Shown: positions 50,689-60,160, counted from the first letter of the stretch. The stretch is DNA of 64,000 bases from Burkholderia oklahomensis C6786 (GCF_000959365.1 NZ_CP009556.1:2170001-2234000), one strand, 5' to 3'. Numbers and translations are program-made. The notes: generated by a model from the sequence alone, not told the origin.

Positions 50689-51134
50689 CGAATCTCCCTG
50701 TGAATCCTGCCGAGCAGAATTGTCGAGGCGAGCGTGCGACGAATGCAATCACGGATACATATCGAAACGTATTGACAGGCTTCGCGGCGGGTACCCGTGC
50801 GGCGAGACAGGGATTCGGCCGAACACGCCGCGTGGCGTGACGGGCCGACGCTCGCCGGCGTTGCGGTTGCAACCGGCAGCGGAATCGGCGGGCGGAATCG
50901 GCGCACCGCGCGAGGTGACGGCGGCTTTGTCTCGAGCACGGCATCGCGCGCGACAACGCCAACGCTCTTCAACACTTAATTAATTTTCAATACCACCGGA
51001 TATCCTATTCAATTCTTCATCTACTTATGCCTCAAATCACTCGAATCAGGCACTATAAAAAACGTCGATAGATTAATTGACCATCCTCTAAAAATTACCT
51101 AGGTTAACCATGTCAATTTCTTGAAAATTTTATT
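50689..51134. other. 446-bp divergent region including an A+T-rich island
   Basis: The first half is normal. From about 50975 to 51135 the sequence turns strongly A+T-rich (TTAATTAATTTT, TATAAAAAAC and similar runs), unlike the rest of the window. It leads into the small gene at 51135. No other gene seen. Confidence 0.65.
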
Positions 51135-51359
51135 ATGCATCCCTCAACAATCGATGCCGGAATCATCGCAGCAAAGCTCTACAACGAGGTCTCTCACCAC
51201 CCGCCCCTATGGATGATCGATCTGTACGCGGCGACGCTCGTCCCGAAAATCGGCTTCGCGAAGACAGGGGAGGAAATCAAGAAAACGCAAAAAGACTTTC
51301 TCGAATCGAGAAAAGCGATCATTGCCGCATTGGCAACGTATCAATCCCATTCCGATTGA
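51135..51359 (+). CDS. Small hypothetical protein (74 residues) behind an A+T-rich leader
   Basis: Encodes 74 residues starting MHPSTIDAGIIAAKLYNE, with a central hydrophobic stretch (PPLWMIDLYAATLV) and an amphipathic charged C-terminal half (EEIKKTQKDFLESRKAII). Codon usage is less G+C-biased than in neighbouring genes, and the upstream DNA is A+T-rich. Both suggest horizontal origin. No clear ribosome site precedes the ATG. No family recognised. Confidence 0.5.
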   Translation: MHPSTIDAGIIAAKLYNEVSHHPPLWMIDLYAATLVPKIGFAKTGEEIKKTQKDFLESRKAIIAALATYQSHSD

Positions 51360-51548
51360 TCCGCATTGAAATTGAACGCGACTCGTCATGACCGGCGGCC
51401 GGTGACGCAGCGCCGCCGGCCGCCGGTTCCGGACAGGCGCCGAGCATGACGCCCATATCTACAAACGCCGTCAGGCCCGGCGCAGCGCTCGCTCAGGAAT
51501 GCTGACTGCACCGGGCCGATCGTTCGCGGCTCCGTCGCCGCTCGCGCG

Positions 51549-52850
51549 TTATTCGCTCGCAGCGAGGCCGGATCGGCGAAACGCGTTGTCGAGATCCGCG
51601 ATCAGATCCTCCTCGTGCTCGAGGCCGATCGACACGCGAATCAACCCTTCCGACACGCCCGCCGCCCTGCGCGCCTCTTGCGGAACACCCGAATGCGTCG
51701 TCGACGCCGGATGGCAGATCAGCGACTCGGTGCCACCCAGGCTCACCGCCGACTTGAATAGATGCAGCGCGTTGATGAAGCGGAACGCTTCGGCGCGGCC
51801 GCCGTTCAGCACGAACGCGAACGTCGAGCCTGCGCCCTCGCATTGCCGCTTGTAGACGGCCTGATAGGCATCGTCGACGATCAGCTCCGGGTGATACACG
51901 TCGACCTTCTGATACGGATTCGTCGCCAGCCACTTCGCGACCGCCGATGCCGTGCGCGCCGCCTGCTTCATTCGCAGCACGACCGTCTCCATCGAGCGAA
52001 TCAGCATCCACGACGAATGCGGATCGAGTTGCGAACCGAATGCGCTGCGCACCGCACGCACTTTCGCGACGAGATCCCTGCGGCCCGTCACGCCGCCGGC
52101 GACGAGGTCGCTATGGCCGCCGACGTACTTGGTCAGCGAGTACACCGACATGTCGACGCCGTGCTCGCTCGGCTTCTGGAAGATCGGCCCGAGCAGCGTG
52201 TTGTCGCACACCGAAATCGGGCGATAGCCGTGACGCGCCTCGAATGCGTCGAGCTCGCGTCGCATCCCGTCGAGATCGATCAGCGCGTTGGTCGGGTTCG
52301 CCGGCGTCTCGACGTAGCAAAGCCGCACCGGTCCCTGCTGCGCGGCGGCTTCGAGCGCCGCGCCGATCGACTGCGGCGACAGGCCGTCCTCGATCGGATG
52401 CGCGGTCACGCCCCATTCGCGGAAGAACTTCGCGATCAGCGTTTCGGTGCCGCCGTACAGCGGCACCGATTGCACCAGTTGATCGCCGGGCCGCAGGAAC
52501 GCGAGAAAGATCGCGCTGATCGCCGACATCCCGCTCGATGTGACGACGGCCGCCTCGGAGCCGTCGAGCAGCGCGAGGCGGTCCTCGACGATCTCGAGAT
52601 TCGGATGATTGAAGCGGCTGTAGACGAGGCCCGCCGCCTCGCCCTGCGGAAGCGGCTTGCGGCCCGACACGACGTCGAAGAAATCGGCGCCGTCCTCCGC
52701 CGAGCGGAACGCGAACGTCGATGTCAGGAACACCGGCGGCTTCACCGCACCCTCGGACAGGAACGGATCGAATCCGTACGACATCATCTGCGTTTCCGGA
52801 TGCAACGGACGGCCGTCGATGTCCTTCTTGTGATAGCTCGAATACGTCAT
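51549..52850 (-). CDS. PLP-dependent Cys/Met metabolism enzyme (cystathionine gamma-synthase/methionine gamma-lyase family)
   Basis: A 433-residue fold-type I enzyme. The PLP Lys lies in VYSLTKYVGGHSD, and the substrate/PLP region is in AAVVTSSGMSAIS and VETPANPTNALIDL. The C-terminal SLGGTESLICHPASTTHSG is the diagnostic end of the family. AGGAG is 8 bases before the ATG. It is divergent from an Lrp-type gene (181 bp between starts), which suggests amino-acid-responsive control, as for methionine gamma-lyase. Synthase and lyase cannot be told apart by reading. Confidence 0.9.
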   Translation of the reverse strand: MTYSSYHKKDIDGRPLHPETQMMSYGFDPFLSEGAVKPPVFLTSTFAFRSAEDGADFFDVVSGRKPLPQGEAAGLVYSRFNHPNLEIVEDRLALLDGSEAAVVTSSGMSAISAIFLAFLRPGDQLVQSVPLYGGTETLIAKFFREWGVTAHPIEDGLSPQSIGAALEAAAQQGPVRLCYVETPANPTNALIDLDGMRRELDAFEARHGYRPISVCDNTLLGPIFQKPSEHGVDMSVYSLTKYVGGHSDLVAGGVTGRRDLVAKVRAVRSAFGSQLDPHSSWMLIRSMETVVLRMKQAARTASAVAKWLATNPYQKVDVYHPELIVDDAYQAVYKRQCEGAGSTFAFVLNGGRAEAFRFINALHLFKSAVSLGGTESLICHPASTTHSGVPQEARRAAGVSEGLIRVSIGLEHEEDLIADLDNAFRRSGLAASE

Positions 52851-52940
52851 GCGGTGGCTCCTGTTTACGATGGATGCGATTCGATTCGCCGGCGCGCGGT
52901 AAGCCGTGCGCCGCGTCGATCGCCAATCGGCTCAGTGTAA

Positions 52941-52966
52941 GAAAGCTAGCAGGAAATATGCTTTCC
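52941..52966. promoter_or_regulatory. Possible Lrp/AsnC operator
   Basis: GAAAGC at 52941-52946 and GCTTTC at 52960-52965 form an inverted repeat. Nested in it, GGAAA and TTTCC (52952-52966) form another with a five-base centre. They lie in the A+T-richer part of the divergent region, which is expected for Lrp-type binding. Confidence 0.35.
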
Positions 52967-53031
52967 ATTTCATTCGTGCACGCCCCTATAATGAAAAGAA
53001 TATTTCTTCCTTCATTTCCCTCATAAAAAAA

Positions 53032-53523
53032 ATGGCGATCGGCATGAAGCTGGACGAAACAGATCTGAAGATTCTGAAGATCCTGCAGGAGAACGGACGC
53101 CTCAGCAACGCGGAGCTGGCCGATCGCGTGGCGCTGTCCGCGGCGCCGTGCTGGAAGCGTCTGCGCCGGCTCGAAGCAGACGGCTTCATCTCAGGTTATC
53201 AGGCGATCCTCGATCGGCGTGCGCTCGGCTACGAGATCGTCGCATTCGTCAACATTTCGCTCGACAGCCATACCGAAAAAACCTGCCGAGCGTTCGAAGC
53301 AGGCGTGATGGCAATGCCGGAAGTGGTCGCGTGCCATAACACGACCGGGCAGCACGACTATCTCGTGCAAATCGTCGCGAAGAATTTCGATACGTTCTCG
53401 AGCTTCGTATTGAATCGGCTCCGGTCGCTGCCGGGCGTCAAGGAACTGCTCAGCACGATTTCGATGCGCGAATTGAAATCGACGAGCCGGCTGCCGGCGA
53501 GTGAATTGAGGATCGCGAAGTGA
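53032..53523 (+). CDS. Lrp/AsnC-family regulator
   Basis: A 163-residue regulator. The helix-turn-helix is at about 6-60 (LDETDLKILKILQENGRLSNAELADRVALSAAPCWKRLRRLE). The RAM ligand-binding domain follows, with the typical ending PGVKELLSTISMRELK. Two starts are possible, at 53032 and 53044; neither has a clear ribosome site, since an A-run precedes the first. It is divergent from the PLP enzyme and probably regulates it. Confidence 0.9.
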   Translation: MAIGMKLDETDLKILKILQENGRLSNAELADRVALSAAPCWKRLRRLEADGFISGYQAILDRRALGYEIVAFVNISLDSHTEKTCRAFEAGVMAMPEVVACHNTTGQHDYLVQIVAKNFDTFSSFVLNRLRSLPGVKELLSTISMRELKSTSRLPASELRIAK

Positions 53524-53679
53524 GCCGGCTCGATAGTTCAGCATGCCAAAAGAATTGACGGCATAGTTCCAATGCGCATCCACGCGACTTCGGCGCGCCG
53601 ACCGCCTCGAGCATCTCGGCGGTCGATCGGAGCGACCCGCGTATGGCCGATCAGCCGCGCCCGTCATGCGCCGCCGCGT

Positions 53680-55191
53680 CTACTCGATTCGAGCGCCGGG
53701 TAACGCGGGCCGGCGCGCATTCACCCAGTCCCGCTCCATTTCGTACGCACGCGCGAGTTGCAGCACCGCGAAATCGTCGCGCGGCCGGCCGATCAGCTGC
53801 ATGCCCATCGGCAGCCCCGCCGCGTTGAATCCGACCGGCACGCTGATCACCGGACAGCCGGCGAGCGTCCACGGCACGACCGTCTCCATCCAGCGGTGAT
53901 AAGTATCCATCGTGCGTCCCGCGATCGCTTGCGGCCAGCGGAGGCCGACGTCGAACGGAAAGACCTGTGCGGTCGGCGCGGCAATGTAGTCGTAGCGCTC
54001 GAAGAACGTCGTCAGCGCGTGGTACCACGCGCTGCGCGCGGCGCTCGCGTCGTAGACGTCGGACGCGCCGAGCTTGAACAAGCCCTCCACCTCGTAGATC
54101 GCTTCCGGCTGCAGCAATGCGCGCCGCGACGGGTCGCGGTAATGCATCAGCAGATTTCCGCCCGACAGCAGATGCCGGTGCACGAGCCAGGTCTGCCAGA
54201 TCCGCTCCGGAGAAAACGACGGCAGCGCCGCATCGACATCGCAGCCGATCGCGCGCAGCGCGTCGAAGCTCGCCTCGCACAGCGCCAGCACGCCGGGCTC
54301 CATCGCGAGATAGCCGTTCCAGTCGCCGACCCACGCGATCCGCTTGCCGCGCAGATCGGCATCGAGCGATTGCGCGAAGCGCTGCGGATCTTCGGCGAGC
54401 GACAGCGGATCGCGCCGGTCGTAGCCCGCCTGGATCGCGAGCAGCAGCGCGACGTCGACGACCGTGCGCCCCATCGGCCCTTCGGTGCCGAGTTGCTGGA
54501 CGAACACGTCGACGCTCGGCCAACGCGGCACGCGCCCTTGCGACGGTCGAAAGCCGTACACGTTGCAGAACGCGGCCGGATTGCGCAGCGAGCCGCCGAA
54601 ATCGCTGCCGTCGGCGACGGGCAGCATCCGCGCGGCGAGCGCCGCCGCCGCGCCGCCGCTGCTGCCGCCCGCGCTTTTCGACAGGTCGTACGGATTGTGC
54701 GTCGCACCATAGACCTCGTTGAACGTATGCGAGCCCAGCCCGAACGCCGGCGTGTTCGTCTTCCCGACGAACACCGCTCCCGCCGCGCGCATCCGCTCGA
54801 CGACGAGCGCGTCGGCCGACGGCCTCATCGTGCGGAAGATCGGCGAGCCGAGCGTCGTCACGATGTCCTTCGTCATCGCGAGATCCTTCGGCGCCTGCGG
54901 GATGCCATGCAGCCAGCCTGCATATTCGCCGCGCGCGAGCGCCGCGTCTTTCTGCGCGGCTTCGGCGAGCAGCGCATCGGGTTCGCGCAGCGCGACGATC
55001 GCGTTGACGTCGCCGTTCACGCGCTCGATGTGAGCGAGATACGCGCGCATTGTCTCGACGCACGACACGTCCTTGCGCCGGATCGCCGCGGCGAGCGCAT
55101 GCGCGGGCATGTCGACGAGCGGATCGAGAGGATCGAGAGGATCGAGGGGCGCGGCGGGCGGGCGGGAAGACGGGGAAATGCCTGCGGACAT
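53680..55191 (-). CDS. Amidase (amidase-signature family)
   Basis: A 503-residue amidase. The catalytic Lys is in IPQAPKDLAM, and the Ser-cisSer pair in SKSAGGSSGGAAAALAARM and DGSDFGGSLRNPA. The start at 55191 is chosen for GGAG 10 bases upstream. Near the N terminus is a DPLDPLDPL run encoded by a 9-bp tandem repeat. The family hydrolyses a wide range of amides; Glu-tRNA amidotransferase is unlikely because no gatB/gatC is near. The gene is alone between the Lrp gene and a universal stress gene. Confidence 0.9.
   Translation of the reverse strand: MSAGISPSSRPPAAPLDPLDPLDPLVDMPAHALAAAIRRKDVSCVETMRAYLAHIERVNGDVNAIVALREPDALLAEAAQKDAALARGEYAGWLHGIPQAPKDLAMTKDIVTTLGSPIFRTMRPSADALVVERMRAAGAVFVGKTNTPAFGLGSHTFNEVYGATHNPYDLSKSAGGSSGGAAAALAARMLPVADGSDFGGSLRNPAAFCNVYGFRPSQGRVPRWPSVDVFVQQLGTEGPMGRTVVDVALLLAIQAGYDRRDPLSLAEDPQRFAQSLDADLRGKRIAWVGDWNGYLAMEPGVLALCEASFDALRAIGCDVDAALPSFSPERIWQTWLVHRHLLSGGNLLMHYRDPSRRALLQPEAIYEVEGLFKLGASDVYDASAARSAWYHALTTFFERYDYIAAPTAQVFPFDVGLRWPQAIAGRTMDTYHRWMETVVPWTLAGCPVISVPVGFNAAGLPMGMQLIGRPRDDFAVLQLARAYEMERDWVNARRPALPGARIE
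55122..55148. repeat. 9-bp coding tandem repeat (GGATCGAGA)x3
   Basis: Three near-perfect 9-bp units inside the amidase N terminus, encoding the Asp-Pro-Leu repeat. Copy changes would keep the frame. Confidence 0.8.
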
Positions 55192-55692
55192 ACGGGTCTC
55201 CGTGTGGGTCGGTGGATACGTCGGCGGCAATGCGTGCGACGGCGTCGCGACAGCGCCGCCTTCGCCGGATGCGGACGATTATATAAACGCCTCGGATCCC
55301 GCTGCGCGGCGACCCGGCTCCGGGTGCGACCCGCTGCATCGCGGCAATTCCTCCGGACGATTCGGATAACGATCCAATTGACGATGCGCCGAATCCGCGC
55401 GCCGGCGCTACGATAGGCGGACGAAGCGAGAAGTCCCGCCTCGCGCTGTCGCGTTCAACACGGGGCTCCGGAAGCCCGGCTCGCTCCGAAGCGGAACACT
55501 GTCGAAGGCGCGAATCCGTCCCGGCCGAACCCTGTCCCTTTATGCGCATAAATTTATATTTCTTGTATTTTTTATAGCGCGACGACGTGCCGGACGTTTA
55601 CAACATTTTTACGCCGCCCCCAAATTTCTTTAGGCCATGCCGACGGCGACAGGACTAGCCTACTGTCACCGCGTTACCGAACAGGTTTTCTC
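55192..55692. other. 501-bp divergent region between amidase and universal stress gene
   Basis: Holds both promoters. The part nearest the stress gene (about 55540-55640) is A+T-rich, with AAATTTATATTTCTTG, TATTTTTTATAG and similar runs. No gene supported. Confidence 0.55.
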
Positions 55693-56127
55693 ATGCTCAA
55701 ACTCCTGGTCCCCGTCGGTCACTCGCAGCGTTCGCTGCAGGCCGTGCGGCACGCCGCCTTTCTGTATCACGAGCGATGTGCGTCCGAAGTCGTGCTGATC
55801 AACGTGCAGCCCCCTCTCGAATCCACCCGCCTCGAAGCCTTCCATTCGCTCGCGAAGCTCCGCCAGATCGAGCATGATTTCTCGGAAGGCGAACTCGCCC
55901 AAGCCATCGGCATCCTCAAAGACGCTCACGTCAAATATTCGGTCGCGATGAAAGTCGGCCCGATCGCCGACACGATCGCCGCCTGCGCGGCGGAGAACGG
56001 CTGCGACGAGATCGTCGTCGTCGCGCCGCGCCGCGATCCGCTCCACGCGCTCGCCCATTTTTTCCACCGCAGCATCCTCGACCGCCTCGTACGCATCGCG
56101 AACGTGCCTGTTACCGCCGTGCGCTAG
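55693..56127 (+). CDS. Universal stress protein (UspA family)
   Basis: A 144-residue Usp-domain protein. It opens with MLKLLVPVGHSQRSLQAVRHAAFL and ends with the family block DEIVVVAPRRDPLHALAHFFHRSILDRLVRIANVPVTAVR. The ATP-binding G-2x-G-9x-G(S/T) motif is altered (the Gly residues are largely absent), so it may be of the non-ATP-binding type. The A+T-rich upstream region suggests conditional expression. It is convergent with the OmpA-type gene. Confidence 0.88.
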   Translation: MLKLLVPVGHSQRSLQAVRHAAFLYHERCASEVVLINVQPPLESTRLEAFHSLAKLRQIEHDFSEGELAQAIGILKDAHVKYSVAMKVGPIADTIAACAAENGCDEIVVVAPRRDPLHALAHFFHRSILDRLVRIANVPVTAVR

Positions 56128-56246
56128 CTAGTCGGCGCGCCGATTCGCGCACGAATCGGCCGTGGCGCCGATCGGCCGCACGCGGCGAGCTTTCGGCGCC
56201 GCCAGCGTACCGACGCACGCCGGCATCGCACCCCGTCGCGGCGGGC

Positions 56247-57077
56247 CTAGCGCCGCTCGCCTGCGACGTCGATCCTGACGCGTCGATCCGGCGCGAGACA
56301 CGCGATCGCTTCGGACGAACGGCCGGCGGGACACCCGGCGCTCACCGGATCGGCCTTGCCGAGCCCTTGCGCGACGATCAGATCGCCCGGCAAGCCGCGC
56401 GTCGTCAGGTAAGAGCGAATCGTTTCAGCCCGGGCGAGCGACAGTTGGCGGTTGTATTCATCCGTGCCGAGCCGATCGGTATAGCCGGTGACCCGAACCG
56501 AGCGGATGTGCTGGTATTGCTGCTGCAGCGTGGCCGCGATCCGGTCCAGCTCCGCGCGCCCGCTCGGCAGCAGATCGCGCAGCGCCGATTTGTCGAACGG
56601 AAACAGCAGGTGGTAATCGAGCGTGAACTGCTTCACATTGTCGCTCGGCGCCGTCTGCACCGTGGGCGCCGGCTTCGGGCCGTCGGCGAGCGCCTTGCAC
56701 GCCGGCTCCTTCCAGTACGTCGATTTCACGCGATAGTGATCGTCATACTGGATCTGGTATTGGCACGTCACGACGCCGCTCGGCCCCGGACCCGTGCGGA
56801 AATTGAACACGTAGTTCCACACGTGCACGCCGAAGATCCCCTCGCTGAAATGCGGCTCGCCGATCAGCGCATAGACCTGGTTCTTGTCGAGACCGGGACC
56901 GATCTGCCGCAGATTCTCGACATTCACGAACGCGCCCTCCTTCAGCCATGCGCTGTCGCGCGCCGGGAACCCGACCGACCCGTCCGGCGCGGTGGTCGGC
57001 GCCATTCCGCATCCCGCCAGCAGCGCCCCGCAAAATCCGGCCGCCGCCACATATTTCGATATCCTGTTCATTTTCAT
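56247..57077 (-). CDS. TpgA-like lipoprotein with SmpA/OmlA and OmpA domains
   Basis: A 276-residue envelope lipoprotein. The lipobox is LLAGCG (Cys about 23). An SmpA/OmlA (BamE-like) segment follows (about 45-120: LRQIGPGLDKNQVYALIGEPHFSEGIFGVHVWNYVF). A C-terminal OmpA peptidoglycan-binding domain runs from about 150 to 275, with VTGYTDRLGTDEYNRQLSLARAETIRSYL. It starts 59 bp after the trimeric autotransporter on the same strand, with AAGGA before the ATG. In Acinetobacter, TpgA with this domain pair binds the autotransporter AtaA and anchors it to peptidoglycan; the same role here is inferred. Confidence 0.85.
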   Translation of the reverse strand: MKMNRISKYVAAAGFCGALLAGCGMAPTTAPDGSVGFPARDSAWLKEGAFVNVENLRQIGPGLDKNQVYALIGEPHFSEGIFGVHVWNYVFNFRTGPGPSGVVTCQYQIQYDDHYRVKSTYWKEPACKALADGPKPAPTVQTAPSDNVKQFTLDYHLLFPFDKSALRDLLPSGRAELDRIAATLQQQYQHIRSVRVTGYTDRLGTDEYNRQLSLARAETIRSYLTTRGLPGDLIVAQGLGKADPVSAGCPAGRSSEAIACLAPDRRVRIDVAGERR

Positions 57078-57136
57078 ATTGGATTCCTTATCGTCCGGAC
57101 GGCCGGCACGAGACCGGCCGTCATGCGCGACTCGCC

Positions 57137-59617
57137 TCACCACTGATAGCCCGCCCCGAGCACCGCGCCGGTACCGCCGCGCGTGCTGGTCGTGAGCGAG
57201 CCCTTGTACAGCCACTTGCCGTTCTCGGAGATCGTCGATACGCCGAGCGCGAAGCCTTGCTGCCCCTGCCACGTCGAGCCCGCGATCGCCACCATGCTCT
57301 TGCCCGGCGCGGTAGGCTGCGGCAATCCGGCCACGGCCATCGCCGCGGCCACGCCGCCGTTCATCTCGCGCCGCAGATGATCGACCTTCTGATCCGTGTA
57401 CTGATTCGCCTGACCGACCGCATTGCCGATGCCGTTGTTCAACTGGTTCACGTTCACCGCATCGGTGCCGTTGACGCCCGGCGCGACATTGGAGATCGTC
57501 CGCTCGTTGCCGACCGAGCCGACCGACACCGTGTTCGGCGCGGTCGCGACCGAATGGGCGCCGAGTGCCACCGAGTTGTTGCCGGCAGCCGACGCGCCGT
57601 CGCCGAGCGCGACGCTGTTCGTGCCGGACGCGACACTGCCGCTGCCCGCGGCGGTCGAACCGATGCCGCTCGCGACGGGCGCCGTATAGGTCGACGGATT
57701 GCCCGTGATCCACTGGCCCGACACGGTTTGCCCGGTGTTATTGCCGTTGTTCCCGTTGTTGCCCGAGTTCGACCCGTTCGTGATGTTCCGGATCGACTGG
57801 TTCAGCTGCGCAATCGCGCCTTGCAACTGGCCGACGTTCACCGCGTCCGTCGCCTGCGTGCCCGCCGCGACGTTGGTGATCTGACGCAGCGATCCTTCAA
57901 GGCCGACCGATACCGCGCCGAGCGCGGTCGTGAAGCTGCTGCCCGTGATCGGATCCGTGTAGGTGCCGGCCGCGCGATTCGCGACCGAACCGGCGCCGAG
58001 CGCCACGCCGCCCGCCGTGTTGACGGACGCGTTCGCGCCGAGTGCGAGCGATCGTCCGCCCGCCGCCTGCGCGCCGCTGCCGAGCGCGACGTCGCCGGCA
58101 ATCGCGGGATTGCCGCTCACGCCCGCCGATGCGTTCGCGCCCTCGGCGATCGAGTCCTGACCGTAGGCGACGGCAGCCGGCCCGACCGCGACGCTATCGG
58201 CGCCCGCCGCCGTGGAATCGGGCGCGGCCGAATTCGCGTGGAAGTACTTGATCCCGCCGCCGTTCACCGCGTTGTCGATGGTGCTCGCGACCGCATACAG
58301 CTGGCTGCCGTTGACGGCATCCGTCGAGGTCGACGTGATGCGCCCCGCCGCCACGTTCGTGATCTGGCGCTCGGCGCCCGGCGCGCCGACGCTCACGACG
58401 CTCGTCGGATTCGCGCCGGCGAAGCCGGACAGCGTCAGCTGGCCGCCGGACGTCGTGGTGATCGTCGCGCTGCTGGTCGGGTTGGCCGCCGCCACCGTCG
58501 TGCCGTTGCCGAGCGCCACGGAGCCGTCGAGACCCGAGCCGATCGTCACGTTGTTGCCGAGCACGAATGCGTTGTTCGCGTTGATCGTGTTGTTGTTGCC
58601 GAACGAATACGAGCCCGTGCCCGTGACCGTCGACGGATCGCCGAACGCGCCCGCGTTCGCGCCCGACACGACGTTGCCCGTGCCGATGCTGATCGACTGA
58701 CTGCCGGTCGCCTGGGCGCCGGAGCCGATCGCAATCGCGTTGACGCCGCTTGCGCTCGCATAGCCGGACAGCGCGGTCGCATTGTTGACGCTCGTCGCGC
58801 CGCCGATCGCGACCGATCCTTGAGCCGTCGCCTCGGCGCCGCCGCCCACCGCGACCGCGCCCGCCCCCGATGCCTTCGAATAGGCACCGAGCGCGTTCGC
58901 ATAATAGGCGGACGACGCAGCGCCCTCGCCCAGCGCCACGGCGCCGCTCGCCGTGGCCGACGAGTAGCCGCCGAATGCGTTCGGCGCGGACACGTGCAGC
59001 GGGTCGCTGTTGTCGCCCTGTGCGAACGCGCCGGAGCCGATCGCGATCGTGCCGATGTCTTCGCGGCCGGGTATCGACTGCCCCGTGTCCTTCAGCGCCT
59101 GCGCGTTCGTGCCGATCGCCAGGCTGAAGTCCGGCAGCGCTCTCGCGCTGGCGCCGATCGCGGTTCCGCCGTCGCCCGCCGCTTCCGAATAGACGCCGAG
59201 CGCGGTGCCGAGGCGGCCGGTCGCCGCGGCGTGATCGCCGTGGGCCGAGCCGCCCTCGCCGTTCGCGTAGGCGTAGTTGCCGACCGCCGTGCCGTACAGC
59301 AGCGAGCCCGGACTGAAAGCCGGGTTATAAAACGCCCATGGGCCGGTATTGCCGCCGGGGCCGGCGTACGCGTTATAGCCCGCCGCATAGCTGACCTGCG
59401 CGGCGGCGTCGGTGGCCATCGCGCCCAACGCCGCGGCCACCGACAGCGACATCAGGCCGAGCTTCGCCGACGAAATGCGCGACGCTCGGGAAGCCGCAGC
59501 GCCTGCGTCGACGCGAGCCGCCGTCGAGCCCCTGCTTCCATTCGACCCGGCAAATTCAGATACCGCAATCAATTGGCCTCGCACCCGGCTCCAGACAACA
59601 TTGTAGATTTTGTTCAC
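57137..59617 (-). CDS. bpaE: YadA-like trimeric autotransporter adhesin (BpaE-like)
   Basis: An 826-residue type Vc adhesin. It has an extended signal peptide (MNKIYNVVWSRVRGQLIAVSE, in part, then a hydrophobic segment ending near residue 74). Many YadA-head repeats of the (A/S)xAxGxxAxAxG type follow (about 100-360 and 465-560 and again about 690-730). HANS/HIM connectors (ITNVAAGRITSTSTDAVNGSQLYA, in part) and a stalk lead to the C-terminal YadA anchor, ending GAGYQW. The start is a GTG at 59617 with AGGGGA upstream. The name follows the expected B. pseudomallei BpaE location relative to penA and bcaA and was not checked by comparison. It is followed by the TpgA-like gene. Confidence 0.85.
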   Translation of the reverse strand: MNKIYNVVWSRVRGQLIAVSEFAGSNGSRGSTAARVDAGAAASRASRISSAKLGLMSLSVAAALGAMATDAAAQVSYAAGYNAYAGPGGNTGPWAFYNPAFSPGSLLYGTAVGNYAYANGEGGSAHGDHAAATGRLGTALGVYSEAAGDGGTAIGASARALPDFSLAIGTNAQALKDTGQSIPGREDIGTIAIGSGAFAQGDNSDPLHVSAPNAFGGYSSATASGAVALGEGAASSAYYANALGAYSKASGAGAVAVGGGAEATAQGSVAIGGATSVNNATALSGYASASGVNAIAIGSGAQATGSQSISIGTGNVVSGANAGAFGDPSTVTGTGSYSFGNNNTINANNAFVLGNNVTIGSGLDGSVALGNGTTVAAANPTSSATITTTSGGQLTLSGFAGANPTSVVSVGAPGAERQITNVAAGRITSTSTDAVNGSQLYAVASTIDNAVNGGGIKYFHANSAAPDSTAAGADSVAVGPAAVAYGQDSIAEGANASAGVSGNPAIAGDVALGSGAQAAGGRSLALGANASVNTAGGVALGAGSVANRAAGTYTDPITGSSFTTALGAVSVGLEGSLRQITNVAAGTQATDAVNVGQLQGAIAQLNQSIRNITNGSNSGNNGNNGNNTGQTVSGQWITGNPSTYTAPVASGIGSTAAGSGSVASGTNSVALGDGASAAGNNSVALGAHSVATAPNTVSVGSVGNERTISNVAPGVNGTDAVNVNQLNNGIGNAVGQANQYTDQKVDHLRREMNGGVAAAMAVAGLPQPTAPGKSMVAIAGSTWQGQQGFALGVSTISENGKWLYKGSLTTSTRGGTGAVLGAGYQW

Positions 59618-60160
59618 TCAATATCCCCTGAGAATTCAATTCGCACGGGTCGTCAGCAGGGTAGGTATCCGATCGCCCAGTCCGCCGGACTGGCGCCATC
59701 GAAAACGGAATCACGCATTGCGATTAAAATGCAAAAATCATTTATATGATTCCCGGTGCATCAATCTCGAACCCCGATCACGCCTCGCAGGCAGGGATAT
59801 TAATAACTTTCCACCTCGCCACTTCCCAAATAATCAAAAACAGTAATCCATCGAACACTGGAGAAAGAATTCGAAAAATGTAATCCAGCCAACATTACCA
59901 AAGATTCAACATAAGAAAATTCCTGCCATTCGATAAGAGTTTTAAACGTTCAATAAATAAATCAATGAAACGCGATTTATCGAACTTCAGAACCGGCGCG
60001 CGCCGCCCGCCGGAGCGATGCGAATCGCGCGGACACGCCGGCCGTCTCATTCGATGCATCTTTTCGACCGCTTTTTGCGGCAAGCGCACGAAAAGAAAAA
60101 CGGCCCGAGAATTTCCCGGGCCGTCCTCTTTGCCTTGCCGAGCGTGACGGAAGCGCCGCG
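59618..60160. other. 543-bp A+T-rich region between bpaE and the catabolic operon
   Basis: From about 59640 to 60000 it is far less G+C-rich than the genes. It includes a palindrome AATCAT-TTAT-ATGATT at 59736-59751, about 120 bp upstream of the bpaE start. The terminator of the MFS operon is at 60086-60124. No gene supported. Confidence 0.65.
60086..60124 (-). terminator. Intrinsic terminator of the MFS/catabolic operon
   Basis: On the minus strand, ACGGCCCG and CGGGCCGT form an 8-bp stem around a nine-base loop, directly followed by TTTTTCTTTTCG. It lies about 40 bp after the MFS stop codon and is a textbook rho-independent terminator. Confidence 0.9.
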
